Assembly: GCF_026651875.1 (NCBI RefSeq)
Contig: NZ_CP104067.1
Location: 4,082,501-4,146,500, forward strand
DNA from: Alicyclobacillus fastidiosus
GTDB taxonomy: Bacteria; Bacillota; Bacilli; Alicyclobacillales; Alicyclobacillaceae
Reading direction: 5' to 3'
Length of the DNA: 64,000 nt
The translations under genes and the position numbers were made by a program. A model generated the notes under the pieces. That model worked only from the letters and a program-made list of their open reading frames with translations, did not search any database and was not told the origin of the DNA. Every line of letters starts with the position of its first letter. Position 1 is the first letter of the stretch. Shown one piece after another: positions 17,220-25,572 of the stretch.

Positions 17220-18377
17220 ATGAGTAGTAGTAAGAGTGCTCTCATTCCGTACGTACTATTTGCGTTTGTCCTCGGTTTCGCATGGTTTATGCTCGCACCG
17301 ATGGTACCCTCGCTAACGAACGAGCTTCACGCATCGTTGTCATCCATTCTCTTATTTATCTCATTTTACGGCTATGCAATGGTTATTGGTTCCATTCCAG
17401 CGGGGCTCTGGACCGCACACAAAGGGCCACGCCCTGTGCTCACCTGTGCGGTCGTTCTGTCGGTCGTCGGTTTGTTCCTACGTATTTTCGCCCATACGTA
17501 TGCGTTCTTTTTTGTCGCTCAAGCCATTGCTTCGCTCGCGTACCCGTTCCTTATCGCCCCAATTGGTTCAATTCTCCGTATGTCAAATATCCGCAATCTA
17601 AAAATGTCCACCGGATTTACAATTGGAATGCTATTTTTCGGTATGGGATTAAGCGCTATTATAGCTTCCCACTTCACTATGACGACAGGTCTGTGGTTGG
17701 GATTCATCCTCAATCTCATCGTGGGAATCTGGCTCCTAGTCGCTCTTCGAGGCATTCCTCGTCCCGATGTCACGACGTTTGTCCGGCTCCGGATGACGTA
17801 TTCGAATTGGTGGATTATCGGACTCGTCGTTTCGTCCACCAGTGTCATGATCGGTGGTGTGACCACATCAGCACTTGGTCATTTGCAAATGCCTAATGCC
17901 GTTGCTTTAGGGGGATTGTTGTCTGGCCTGACATTCCTCGGCTCAGCCGTCGGAGCAGCCTTATTCGGTTTCCTAGGTGAAGCGATTACCAACGCCGGGC
18001 CGCTCATTCGAATATTATCCATTCTCACTTTAGTCTCCGTTTTACTGGTCACGCTGCTTGTAACTGGGCACCTAGGTCATTCAGAAGGCATGTTCGACAT
18101 CATGTTCTTCCTTGCAGGAATGTTCGGAAACGGTTGGTACACGCTAACGCTTGAAGAAGCTGCACGTCGCGCTGCCGACAATGGAAGTGCCGGACTGAAT
18201 ACAGCTGGCTACAGCATGGCATCAAATTTGGGAGTAGCCATCATCCCCGTCGTTCTCGGCCCACTGGTCATTTCACAGCCATCGCTGTGGATAGCCATTA
18301 CACTCGTTCTGTTTGTCGTTGCCGTGGTCCTCTCATTGGTGACTCGTGTACAGACGAGGCTGACAACGGGTTCGTAA
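17220..18377 (+). CDS. Major facilitator superfamily transporter
   Basis: 385 residues with about twelve membrane segments. The ATG at 17220 was chosen over the longer frame from 17139 because AAAGGGG lies ~9 nt upstream and the protein then starts directly with a first helix. The segment GSIPAGLWTAHKGPRPVL matches the loop 2-3 signature of MFS carriers (G-x-x-x-D/G-R-x-G-x-R). The overall form resembles CynX/NimT-type carriers. Substrate unknown. It has its own promoter and a strong terminator. Confidence 0.75.
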   Translation: MSSSKSALIPYVLFAFVLGFAWFMLAPMVPSLTNELHASLSSILLFISFYGYAMVIGSIPAGLWTAHKGPRPVLTCAVVLSVVGLFLRIFAHTYAFFFVAQAIASLAYPFLIAPIGSILRMSNIRNLKMSTGFTIGMLFFGMGLSAIIASHFTMTTGLWLGFILNLIVGIWLLVALRGIPRPDVTTFVRLRMTYSNWWIIGLVVSSTSVMIGGVTTSALGHLQMPNAVALGGLLSGLTFLGSAVGAALFGFLGEAITNAGPLIRILSILTLVSVLLVTLLVTGHLGHSEGMFDIMFFLAGMFGNGWYTLTLEEAARRAADNGSAGLNTAGYSMASNLGVAIIPVVLGPLVISQPSLWIAITLVLFVVAVVLSLVTRVQTRLTTGS

Positions 18378-18499
18378 CACAAGAGTGTAGCCCGACACCC
18401 TCTCCACAAATCCGAAACATTTATCTGGAGACATGTCGGCCAAACCATAAGGCTTTAGGAAAGGGCTTGCATAAAAGGTTGCGAAGAAGTTTTATAAGT

Positions 18500-18530
18500 C
18501 CCCTCCGGTTCGCCGGAGGGGGCGTTTGAT
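18500..18530 (+). terminator. Rho-independent terminator of the MFS gene
   Basis: CCCCTCCGG-TTCG-CCGGAGGGG (9-bp perfect stem, UUCG tetraloop) followed by GCGTTTGATTTTC. Confidence 0.85.
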
Positions 18531-18685
18531 TTTCATTTGGTATCACCATTGGCCAATCTGCAATAGCCAGTGCCTGGTTGCACTTAGCTCTCGCCCGCTC
18601 CCCGGGTTCCGTGAAACCTTTGTGTCCCGCAAACCGAGGTGATCATTATATTTACAACAAGTATCTATACGCAAAATACTGGCCA

Positions 18686-18715
18686 AGAAAACAGGAGTCC
18701 ACGCTCCTGTTTTCT
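18686..18715. terminator. Bidirectional terminator-like hairpin
   Basis: AGAAAACAGGAG and CTCCTGTTTTCT form a perfect 12-bp stem with a 6-nt loop. A U-rich 3' arm is present on both strands; it lies downstream of the YitT gene. Confidence 0.65.
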
Positions 18716-18817
18716 CCTCAGGACATATGTCATGAGGTTTCACTGATGTATTTACAAGAAGGGTTATTCATCATTATTCAACAGACAGTCACAAAGGTAC
18801 ACTCGCACCAGGCACTT

Positions 18818-19492
18818 TCAAGAAGCTTGCTTTTGTTGCTCATCTGAGTGGTTCGCCTTAATGGGGAACCTTACAATTTTTCTAAGTCGAGTTTTGTTAT
18901 GTATTAGATATCCTTTTCCCATCGATGTCCAATTTATTATCTCTCCTGTAAGTACGATGAAAACAATAGACCATAGTAATGATGGGCCTCGCGGTGTGGT
19001 ACAGGCATCCAAAATCACTGGAACAAAATTGATTACGGTAAATATTGAACCAATCTTCTTGTGGGTTACAACCTCAAGCACCTTCGCAAGAAGCGCAAAC
19101 CCTCCTAGACTGAAATTATAACGATACGTTACACCAATACTAATGCCGTATATAACTGCCCCTAATCCCGTTGAAATCACGGGTACGGTATGAACAGTGA
19201 AATGCTGAAGATAAGGAAATAGAATAGTAGTAACTACTGTCACGAAAACGGAATATACACTATAGCGAAGACTAAGATAACGTACACCAAAGTACAGTAT
19301 TGGCAGGTTTACAATTCCATAAACAATTGCAAACGGAATACTCGTCCAAACGCTCACGACAGTCGATAAACCCGTGGCTCCCCCAGCGTTAATTCCATGT
19401 GGATTTAAGAATGCAGTAATAGCTATGTCATTTCCGATAGAAACCATTAGCATTAATGGAAGCATACGTATAAAATGTTTGAACCCAGTCAT
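18818..19492 (-). CDS. YitT-family membrane protein
   Basis: 224 residues. The family signature is the early AFLNPHGINAGGATGLSTVV (compare FLxPNxIxAGGxTGLS), followed by five or six membrane segments. Usual YitT proteins are ~280 residues with a C-terminal DUF2179 domain; here the tail is short and basic and DUF2179 is absent. Only a weak ribosome binding site precedes the ATG at 19492. Function of the family is not established. Monocistronic. Confidence 0.68.
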   Translation of the reverse strand: MTGFKHFIRMLPLMLMVSIGNDIAITAFLNPHGINAGGATGLSTVVSVWTSIPFAIVYGIVNLPILYFGVRYLSLRYSVYSVFVTVVTTILFPYLQHFTVHTVPVISTGLGAVIYGISIGVTYRYNFSLGGFALLAKVLEVVTHKKIGSIFTVINFVPVILDACTTPRGPSLLWSIVFIVLTGEIINWTSMGKGYLIHNKTRLRKIVRFPIKANHSDEQQKQAS

Positions 19493-19904
19493 CTGTTATC
19501 ACGACATTTCCCATATTATCTACGACGTTCATCATAATATCTCACATTGATTCGTACTCCATAGATATGTAAACCCTTACATATGTCATTCTTATGTCTG
19601 CCCTAGGAACGTTTTGTGTACGCGGGTAGAATATTCTGCAATATAGGTGCAATTTTTTCTTATTATGACGAGGACAGAACATAAAAAAACTTCTACCATC
19701 AGTAGGAGCTTCTAAGATAAGTACGCTAATAAGGCTCTTTAAATTTGTAAATTAGAATCTGTAACTTGATATACGATAATCGCCGACCAAGATACTGTCA
19801 CTGATTATTAAATATCTTCCTCATATATGTAATCCACTTGCTACAAATTATAAAGTCCGAATTTGTGTGTAATTTTCCCTCATCGGTAGAGTGAGCCGGT
19901 TCAT
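19493..19904. other. AT-rich intergenic region, no gene seen
   Basis: An imperfect hairpin CTTCTAC/GTAGGAG at 19689-19714 has seven U on the minus strand and could end a minus-strand transcript, but no gene upstream of it is recognisable. Confidence 0.35.
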
Positions 19905-20545
19905 CTGAGATAGTGTCCCTTCAAGCCTTGGTTCAGGCTGCTGAAGTTGGTTTCACGCCAAACCCAATACTCCTGCATGCTGAAATACTTGCGACCAGTC
20001 GCCCTGCTTTCCATTTATTTACATAGACGCCCGCCAACGATTCGAAACGCAGACGCTAGGTTTGGATAGATGCGAATCACTCTGTCATGACGCGAAATCT
20101 GTCCGCTAAGCCACTCTTGTCCGTTCGTCGTTCTCAACCGCTTGCGGTACTTGTCAGGAAGCATCAGAACAGTGGTTGTAGCTTCGAAGGCTTCCTCGAG
20201 TTTTTCATCGCCTTGAGCAATTTCTGTTCATACTCTGTGACCAGGTATTCCATGAGGAGCGCAGCTGTCTCTCGGTCGAACGCCTCGGCTGGAATTCGTG
20301 GATACACCTCACCGTGGATTGGAGACGGCGAGTTAAAGGAAGGCTGGCTCAAGTTCTTCTCATGGTTGAAGGTCGCCCATTCCATGCTTCTAGAATCGGG
20401 TCTAGTTGCTTACACAGGTCGGACACAGTGGATTTCGAGAACTCGGTCCAGCACGGGTCCTCGGTGATCTGAGATATTTTCCGAGTCGAGACACCGTTGA
20501 CCACCATCTCCATTATGGCGAGGACAAGGGCTTGGTATCACACTC
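19905..20545 (-). pseudogene. IS256-family (Mutator) transposase relic
   Basis: The minus strand spells IS256 hallmarks in more than one frame: AIMEMVVNGVSTRKISQITE, TEFSKSTVSDLCKQLDPILE and EAWNGRP at the upstream end; LMLPDKYRKRLRTTNGQEWL, SGQISRHDRVIRIYPN and FRIVGGRL at the downstream end. The central catalytic region between ~20170 and 20370 is deleted or scrambled, and stops interrupt the frames. No terminal repeats were identified. Confidence 0.75.
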
Positions 20546-20672
20546 GCTTTTCGTCCTTGAAAAGCAAAAACCACAAGCGGATCGCTTGTGGTTAAGCAAA
20601 TGAAACATATTACAGTTACATATCTAAGTGTGTATCCATATAGGTGTACATACAACGTAGAAGTTCTATTTT

Positions 20673-22721
20673 TCATCTCTGTGGCTGCTTGAATGGCAAA
20701 ACAATACTAACTGTTGTCCCTTTCCCGACAGTACTAATGATTTCAAACTTACCACAATGTTCAAGGACAATCTTTTGACTAATCATTAATCCTAACCCAG
20801 TCCCATTTTCTTTTGTGGTAAAAAATGGTTCACCTAACCTTGGAATATTTTCATGAGGAATGCCATGCCCATTATCTATGATCCGTAAAACCAATTCTTC
20901 GTTGTCACTCTCCAACAATTGGACAATTACATTCCCGCCAGCAGGTGTGGCTTCAATTGCATTTTTGATAACGTTGACAAAAACCTGCTCTAGGCGACTC
21001 GGTTCACATTCAATAAGGGAAACATTTGTCTGAACTTCTATGCTTACCTCAATACTTTTCATTAAGGCTTGAGTGTTTAAAACATGTAATACGTTAGTCA
21101 GTTTCTGCACTAAATCAATTGACTTAAATTGCTTAATCTGTGGTTTCGCAAGAACCAGTAGTTCATTGGTAACATGTTCAATACGATTTATCTCACTTTC
21201 CATAATTTCTATATAGTGTTGTGGATTATTTGATTGAGGAATCAGCTTAAGAAACCCTTTCAAACTGGTTAATGGATTACGAATCTCATGGGCTACACCA
21301 GCAGCCAATTGACCAACAGTAGCCAATTTATCAGCCCGCTTTAGAATTTCTGCTAGTTTATTACGTTCCGTTACATCCTGCGCGGTCACAACAATCCCTT
21401 TAAGGCGACCATCAGAATAAAATATTGGACTTTTTACAACTTCAAGCTCCACGGATAGGCCATTTGGTTGGATACAGGTGTTTTTAAATGTATGTATTTC
21501 CTCCGAACATAAAGTCGTTTCGTCAGACTTCTGAACGAAATCCCAAAACTCATTCTCATACACACAAGACTCAGCAGATACCTGTTCGTTAGTTTTCCCT
21601 TTATAGACTCCATTTTCAATTCCGAAAAAATTTATTGCTGTTTCGTTGGCTTCTAACCACCGCCCCTTATGGTCCTTCAGAACGATAAGGTTAGGCAAGG
21701 CATTAATTATAGCCCGTAGTTGCTCCTCCGCTTCAAGCAAATCATTAAATGAATTCTTTAACATAAGATGCGCCTGTTGTAACTCCAGACTTTGTCTTTT
21801 AAATTCGGTAATGTCTCGGAGTTGCCCAAATGCACCCACCACAGCTTTGTTTTTGTTATAAATAGGAAATACATCGAAGAGACAAAATCGATTTCCATTT
21901 TCGCTATAGTATGGAAATGTGAGTTCTATATTTTTATAGGCTTTACCTTGTTTCACTACTTTGCTTATATAGGATCCTAGTTCATCTAATTCACTAGCCG
22001 GTCGTTCAACTAGAAGACTACGTTTTAATCCCGTGATTTCCTCAGCTACAGCATTGGCTTCGGAAATAATTCCTCTGCTATCGGCGATGATTGCCCCACT
22101 TGGTGTAGACGTTAATATGACCTGATTTAACATTTCAAGTTCTGAGTTTTGTCTTCTGAGAAGAATCTCCCTTTCGATTGAATCTACTATCATAACCAAC
22201 AAAGTTAAATACATTGGATGTGACCACTCAACGGTCGTCATAATACTCACTGTTCCCAAAACCGTTTGCTCGTTGTAATGTTTAATTGGAACAGAGTAAC
22301 ACGCTATATCGTGAAGGTAATCGTGATAATGGTCTGAACCAATCAAGCGAACAGGTTTGCCTTCTAAAAGAGCTAAACTGATTGAATTAGTTCCACAATC
22401 CTTTTCCGTAAACCGTACCCCAGGTGCGATGCCTAGGTCGATCATGGCCTTTTGAATACCAGGGTCTCCAAACACATTTAACAGCAGCCCAGCATGATCA
22501 GAAATTGCAACCAGAATAGGGGAACCTTTCAATTGAGCAAATAGCTTCCCAACAAAATATTGACATACAGATAGGATCTCAGAAAACTGCTCCCGTATTT
22601 GGCTAAGTTCAAATTCACCTACCACCGGACTTAATACTGGTATATGTGATGGATCGATACCTGCACGTATCACCCGCTCTTTAGCTAACTTAACGTAGTA
22701 AGGCTCCTCCTCACAGTACAT
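20673..22721 (-). CDS. Sensor histidine kinase with AcoR-like GAF and two PAS domains
   Basis: About 682 residues, no membrane segment, so cytoplasmic. Order: GAF-like domain as in AcoR/DhaR activators (~45-185; FTEKDCGTNSISLAL, WSHPMYLTL), PAS 1 (~200-310; GAIIADSRGIISEANAVAEE), a coiled linker, PAS 2 (~340-455; LPNLIVLKDHKGRWLEANE), then the kinase: H-box VAHEIRNPLTSLKGF, N-box VFVNVIKNAIEATP, G1 IIDNGHGIP, F/G2 EPFFTTKENGTGLGL. GGAGGGGG lies right before the ATG at 22727, so the second ATG (22721) is better spaced. The kinase resembles NtrB and sporulation kinases KinA/KinE. No response regulator is adjacent, which fits an orphan phosphorelay kinase. Confidence 0.85.
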   Translation of the reverse strand: MYCEEEPYYVKLAKERVIRAGIDPSHIPVLSPVVGEFELSQIREQFSEILSVCQYFVGKLFAQLKGSPILVAISDHAGLLLNVFGDPGIQKAMIDLGIAPGVRFTEKDCGTNSISLALLEGKPVRLIGSDHYHDYLHDIACYSVPIKHYNEQTVLGTVSIMTTVEWSHPMYLTLLVMIVDSIEREILLRRQNSELEMLNQVILTSTPSGAIIADSRGIISEANAVAEEITGLKRSLLVERPASELDELGSYISKVVKQGKAYKNIELTFPYYSENGNRFCLFDVFPIYNKNKAVVGAFGQLRDITEFKRQSLELQQAHLMLKNSFNDLLEAEEQLRAIINALPNLIVLKDHKGRWLEANETAINFFGIENGVYKGKTNEQVSAESCVYENEFWDFVQKSDETTLCSEEIHTFKNTCIQPNGLSVELEVVKSPIFYSDGRLKGIVVTAQDVTERNKLAEILKRADKLATVGQLAAGVAHEIRNPLTSLKGFLKLIPQSNNPQHYIEIMESEINRIEHVTNELLVLAKPQIKQFKSIDLVQKLTNVLHVLNTQALMKSIEVSIEVQTNVSLIECEPSRLEQVFVNVIKNAIEATPAGGNVIVQLLESDNEELVLRIIDNGHGIPHENIPRLGEPFFTTKENGTGLGLMISQKIVLEHCGKFEIISTVGKGTTVSIVLPFKQPQR

Positions 22722-22902
22722 GACCATCCCCCTCCATATCGCGGCTGTTGTTCAGGCAGTCTTGTTAATGAGGATAAATTATTTTGTTAAAACTTTATAT
22801 ACATAGTATGTTCCTTGCATTACTGTTGAACCGTCGAGTCAAAAATCCTTAACACCACTATATTTCCAGATCAATCAGAGAATCCAAAATAAATCACTTA
22901 AA

Positions 22903-24538
22903 GAGGTTGTCCGAAAAGCATCCGATTCGAGTAAATGTCTAGCCAAATACATGAATACAGGCTTCCTGATATGGGATAAGTTTACTTGGTAATTTGGTGA
23001 ATGCCTCCGTATGGGAACACATTGCCTGCTCACCCTTGAAAATGGGCGCACGAACCCCTTGTCAGTAACATTGGCTTTTGTTTATTTTCCAGGTTCTGCT
23101 TGCCTATGCAGCGATATCGAGTTTCAATTGCTCGGCCTGGACTGTATACATTTGTGTAATTCGCTCTATGTGGTCATCAGGCAGCATGGTCTCTCGAATG
23201 TGACCTATCCTCGCCTGCATGAGCTGGAATATATCCTGCATGGTGAAGAAGGACTGTACTCGTTTGTTTGTTCGTACAGGCACCTTCTTGTGTTTCATAA
23301 CTGTTGTCAACTCATTGGACTCTTGCGCAAAGGACAGCTCAATCTGCCTTCTGAAATCAAGCATCTGGGCATGCAGCATGGTGCCTTGTGGCACCGGGCC
23401 GTATGCAATCGGTTTGTCGTCAAAGGAAAATTCGAATTGCCTGCTGCATACCCCGGATAGCGGGCATGACTGGCATTTCTCTGAGTCCCCACGAAACCAG
23501 GAAGTGGCCGTTTTCCAGTCAAAGCCATCCCAAATCAGTCGTTCGCCTTGTTCGCACTCAGGTTGCCCATGTTCATTACATTCCTCTGGCATCACCATAC
23601 CACTGCGAAACCCTGTAACCACAGCCATACTGTGTTTGTGGTATGCCTCCTTCTGGTCATCCGCATCTATGTAACCCATGTCGGCAACGAGATACTGAGT
23701 GCGCATTTCGTTAATCTGCCGGAGTTTCTCTATCAGTGGAAGCATCACTCGAATGTCGCCCACATTCGCAGGCTTAAGGATAGACAACAAGGCCACAGGT
23801 CCTTGAGATGTTCTTACTGCAATCGAGTGCTTCCGGTAACCAACGAAGAAACGGTTCTGGTTCACCTTGCTGCGCTGTGCCCCATAGGTGGCGTCCGGGT
23901 CAGAAAACGTTTTTTCACATGTGCAAACTGACTTAACCTCACAATCGCAGCGTTTTTTCTTGTATCCGTTGACATTGGCGTAAATCGGACGAGAGTCAAT
24001 AGCGGCGAGGGTGTCCTGGATGAATCCCTCCATGTGAATGGATTGACGTATAAACTCGTCACGAATTTGTTCGAATACGTCCGGCCCTACTTTGTTACGG
24101 AAGTCACTCAGGCTCTGGTGTGACGGAACCTTTGCTGGATTGGGTACACCGATGAAGCTGCGCCACGCCTGGTTCTTTGGGTCTCGCAACTGTTTGCACA
24201 ATTGACGGAATGAGGTAATCTCCGGCCTAGTGAAATACAGATAGTGCATCCGGAAATAGGCGATTGGAGATGCGGGTCTGCGTCCTCTCTTGTCGTACAG
24301 GGGTCCGACGAGCAGGTCCAGGAATGAGTCGTCAATGTGATCTACGTAATCAACGAGTTCGGGGTCGAAGCCAAGCGTGTTATAATAGGCGTATGGAAGC
24401 AGGTCTAACTGCAAATCTATGGAAAAACGCACCTCCAGAACTGGAAAATTTGACGGCTGGATACCTTCAATTTTACCAGTTTTGCGGATCGGTGCGTTTT
24501 GCTATTTACTCAAAATTGCGGGCTTTTCGGACACGCTC
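22903..24538 (-). mobile_element. 1636-bp insertion sequence, copy 2 (IS1182-like)
   Basis: Same length, ends and orientation as copy 1 (5017-6652), again flanked by TTAAA (22898-22902 and 24539-24543). Because each copy carries its own flanking repeat, these look like separate insertions at the same preferred target. To its right, 24545-24629 encodes a short protein tail (RNVEQLEAILLEEQPAQDV), the scar of a gene no longer recognisable. Confidence 0.92.
23104..24432 (-). CDS. DDE transposase of IS copy 2 (IS1182-like)
   Basis: The 442-residue product is residue-for-residue the same as that at 5218-6546, with the same GGAGGTGCG ribosome binding site. Two intact identical copies imply recent activity and provide 1.6 kb of direct homology through which the 16 kb between them could be deleted. 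Confidence 0.88.
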   Translation of the reverse strand: MRFSIDLQLDLLPYAYYNTLGFDPELVDYVDHIDDSFLDLLVGPLYDKRGRRPASPIAYFRMHYLYFTRPEITSFRQLCKQLRDPKNQAWRSFIGVPNPAKVPSHQSLSDFRNKVGPDVFEQIRDEFIRQSIHMEGFIQDTLAAIDSRPIYANVNGYKKKRCDCEVKSVCTCEKTFSDPDATYGAQRSKVNQNRFFVGYRKHSIAVRTSQGPVALLSILKPANVGDIRVMLPLIEKLRQINEMRTQYLVADMGYIDADDQKEAYHKHSMAVVTGFRSGMVMPEECNEHGQPECEQGERLIWDGFDWKTATSWFRGDSEKCQSCPLSGVCSRQFEFSFDDKPIAYGPVPQGTMLHAQMLDFRRQIELSFAQESNELTTVMKHKKVPVRTNKRVQSFFTMQDIFQLMQARIGHIRETMLPDDHIERITQMYTVQAEQLKLDIAA

Positions 24539-24715
24539 TTAAAACCATCTCCCCAAAAACGATTTAAATCGTAACGTGGAACAACTTGAAGCTATTCTCC
24601 TTGAAGAACAACCAGCTCAAGATGTTTAGACACTTAATCTCAAATGGATAACGGGGAATTTGAATATTTGATTGCAGATATGTTCCGTTAACTTGGTTAT
24701 GATACCATTCCTTGT

Positions 24716-25010
24716 TCAAGAACGGGCGATATATGCAATTACACTTGTTGTCATCTGTCTGTCAGAGCATTCACGGATAAAAAATACTGTCTCCTTCCAT
24801 TCGTTCAAGATTTCTTCTTTGTTTCGTCCGAAGCGGTCTAACGAGTGAATGTACACAATGTCACCTTGACGTAGGCAGCGTTTCATTAACTGATACTGGT
24901 CACCCTTGCCGCTTTGCTTATCGATGAAAATACCCCGTTCGTTTATGCCAACAGCGTTCATAGCGTCAAGCTGACGTTGTTCGCTCTGGTGGTCCTTATA
25001 TAACCGTTTT
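24716..25010 (-). pseudogene. Serine recombinase (resolvase), N-terminal remnant
   Basis: The frame from 24961 reads GINERGIFIDKQSGKGDQYQ and IVYIHSLDRFGRNKEEILNE, the core of Tn3-type resolvases (the SLDRFGRN segment is conserved). Upstream in the same frame DHQSEQRQLDAM is visible, and in a neighbouring frame GYIRTT, so a frameshift separates the catalytic-serine region. After LNEWKE the sequence diverges and the rest of the catalytic and DNA-binding domain is absent. Confidence 0.7.
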
Positions 25011-25116
25011 CAAAACAATTATCGACACCGATTGCACGGAATGCTGTTAGAACAAAGACAATGTATATGCATGTAGTGTTTTGTTAATAATTCCTAAAAA
25101 CATTAAAGGGGTGAGG

Positions 25117-25572
25117 ATGATAGAGGATCTTTGTACAAGACTTAACCGGGCTAACAGCCTTATCAAAATGTTCCTGGAATCCCCTCCAATCAACCACAAC
25201 CCCTTGGAACTTCGGCTTCGTGCAGTGCTGGAAGAGGAGAATCGGGTGCTTTGTCAGGCGATGCATGTAGCAAGCGAGTCACCTATTGACCTACATCAAT
25301 TCCGTAACTTTATTTCAGTCATTTACCGCGATGATGAAGCGGCTCAGTCTACTGTACGCTCATGGATCAGAGCATCCAGATGGATGCATTCAAACACCGA
25401 ACAGCAACTTGAGGGTGTGGAACGAACATTTAGAGACATATCTCGTGAGCTGGAGCAAGTGTCGCCTATAATCGAAATGATGTACGGAGACATGGACACA
25501 AAGTACATCGTTCCCATAGCATATCGCCGGCGGCCACAGATACGGAGGGCAAAGAATGGCGTGGGAGAATGA
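25117..25572 (+). CDS. Unknown protein encoded with the molybdoenzyme
   Basis: 151 residues from ATG 25117 (GGGGTGAGG just upstream; GTG 25111 is possible). It is mostly helical and charged, with LRAVLEEENRVLCQAM and a repeat-like YRDDEAAQSTVRSWIRASRW segment; no signal peptide or cysteine cluster. The last 17 bases overlap the start of the molybdopterin oxidoreductase gene, implying translational coupling. A dedicated chaperone or small subunit would fit the context, but no family is recognised. Confidence 0.6.
   Translation: MIEDLCTRLNRANSLIKMFLESPPINHNPLELRLRAVLEEENRVLCQAMHVASESPIDLHQFRNFISVIYRDDEAAQSTVRSWIRASRWMHSNTEQQLEGVERTFRDISRELEQVSPIIEMMYGDMDTKYIVPIAYRRRPQIRRAKNGVGE

Noticed and set aside
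6653..22902. Composite transposon bounded by the two identical IS copies
   Set aside because: Each copy has its own TTAAA flanks and copy 1 splits a gene whose two halves are adjacent, so they are independent insertions.
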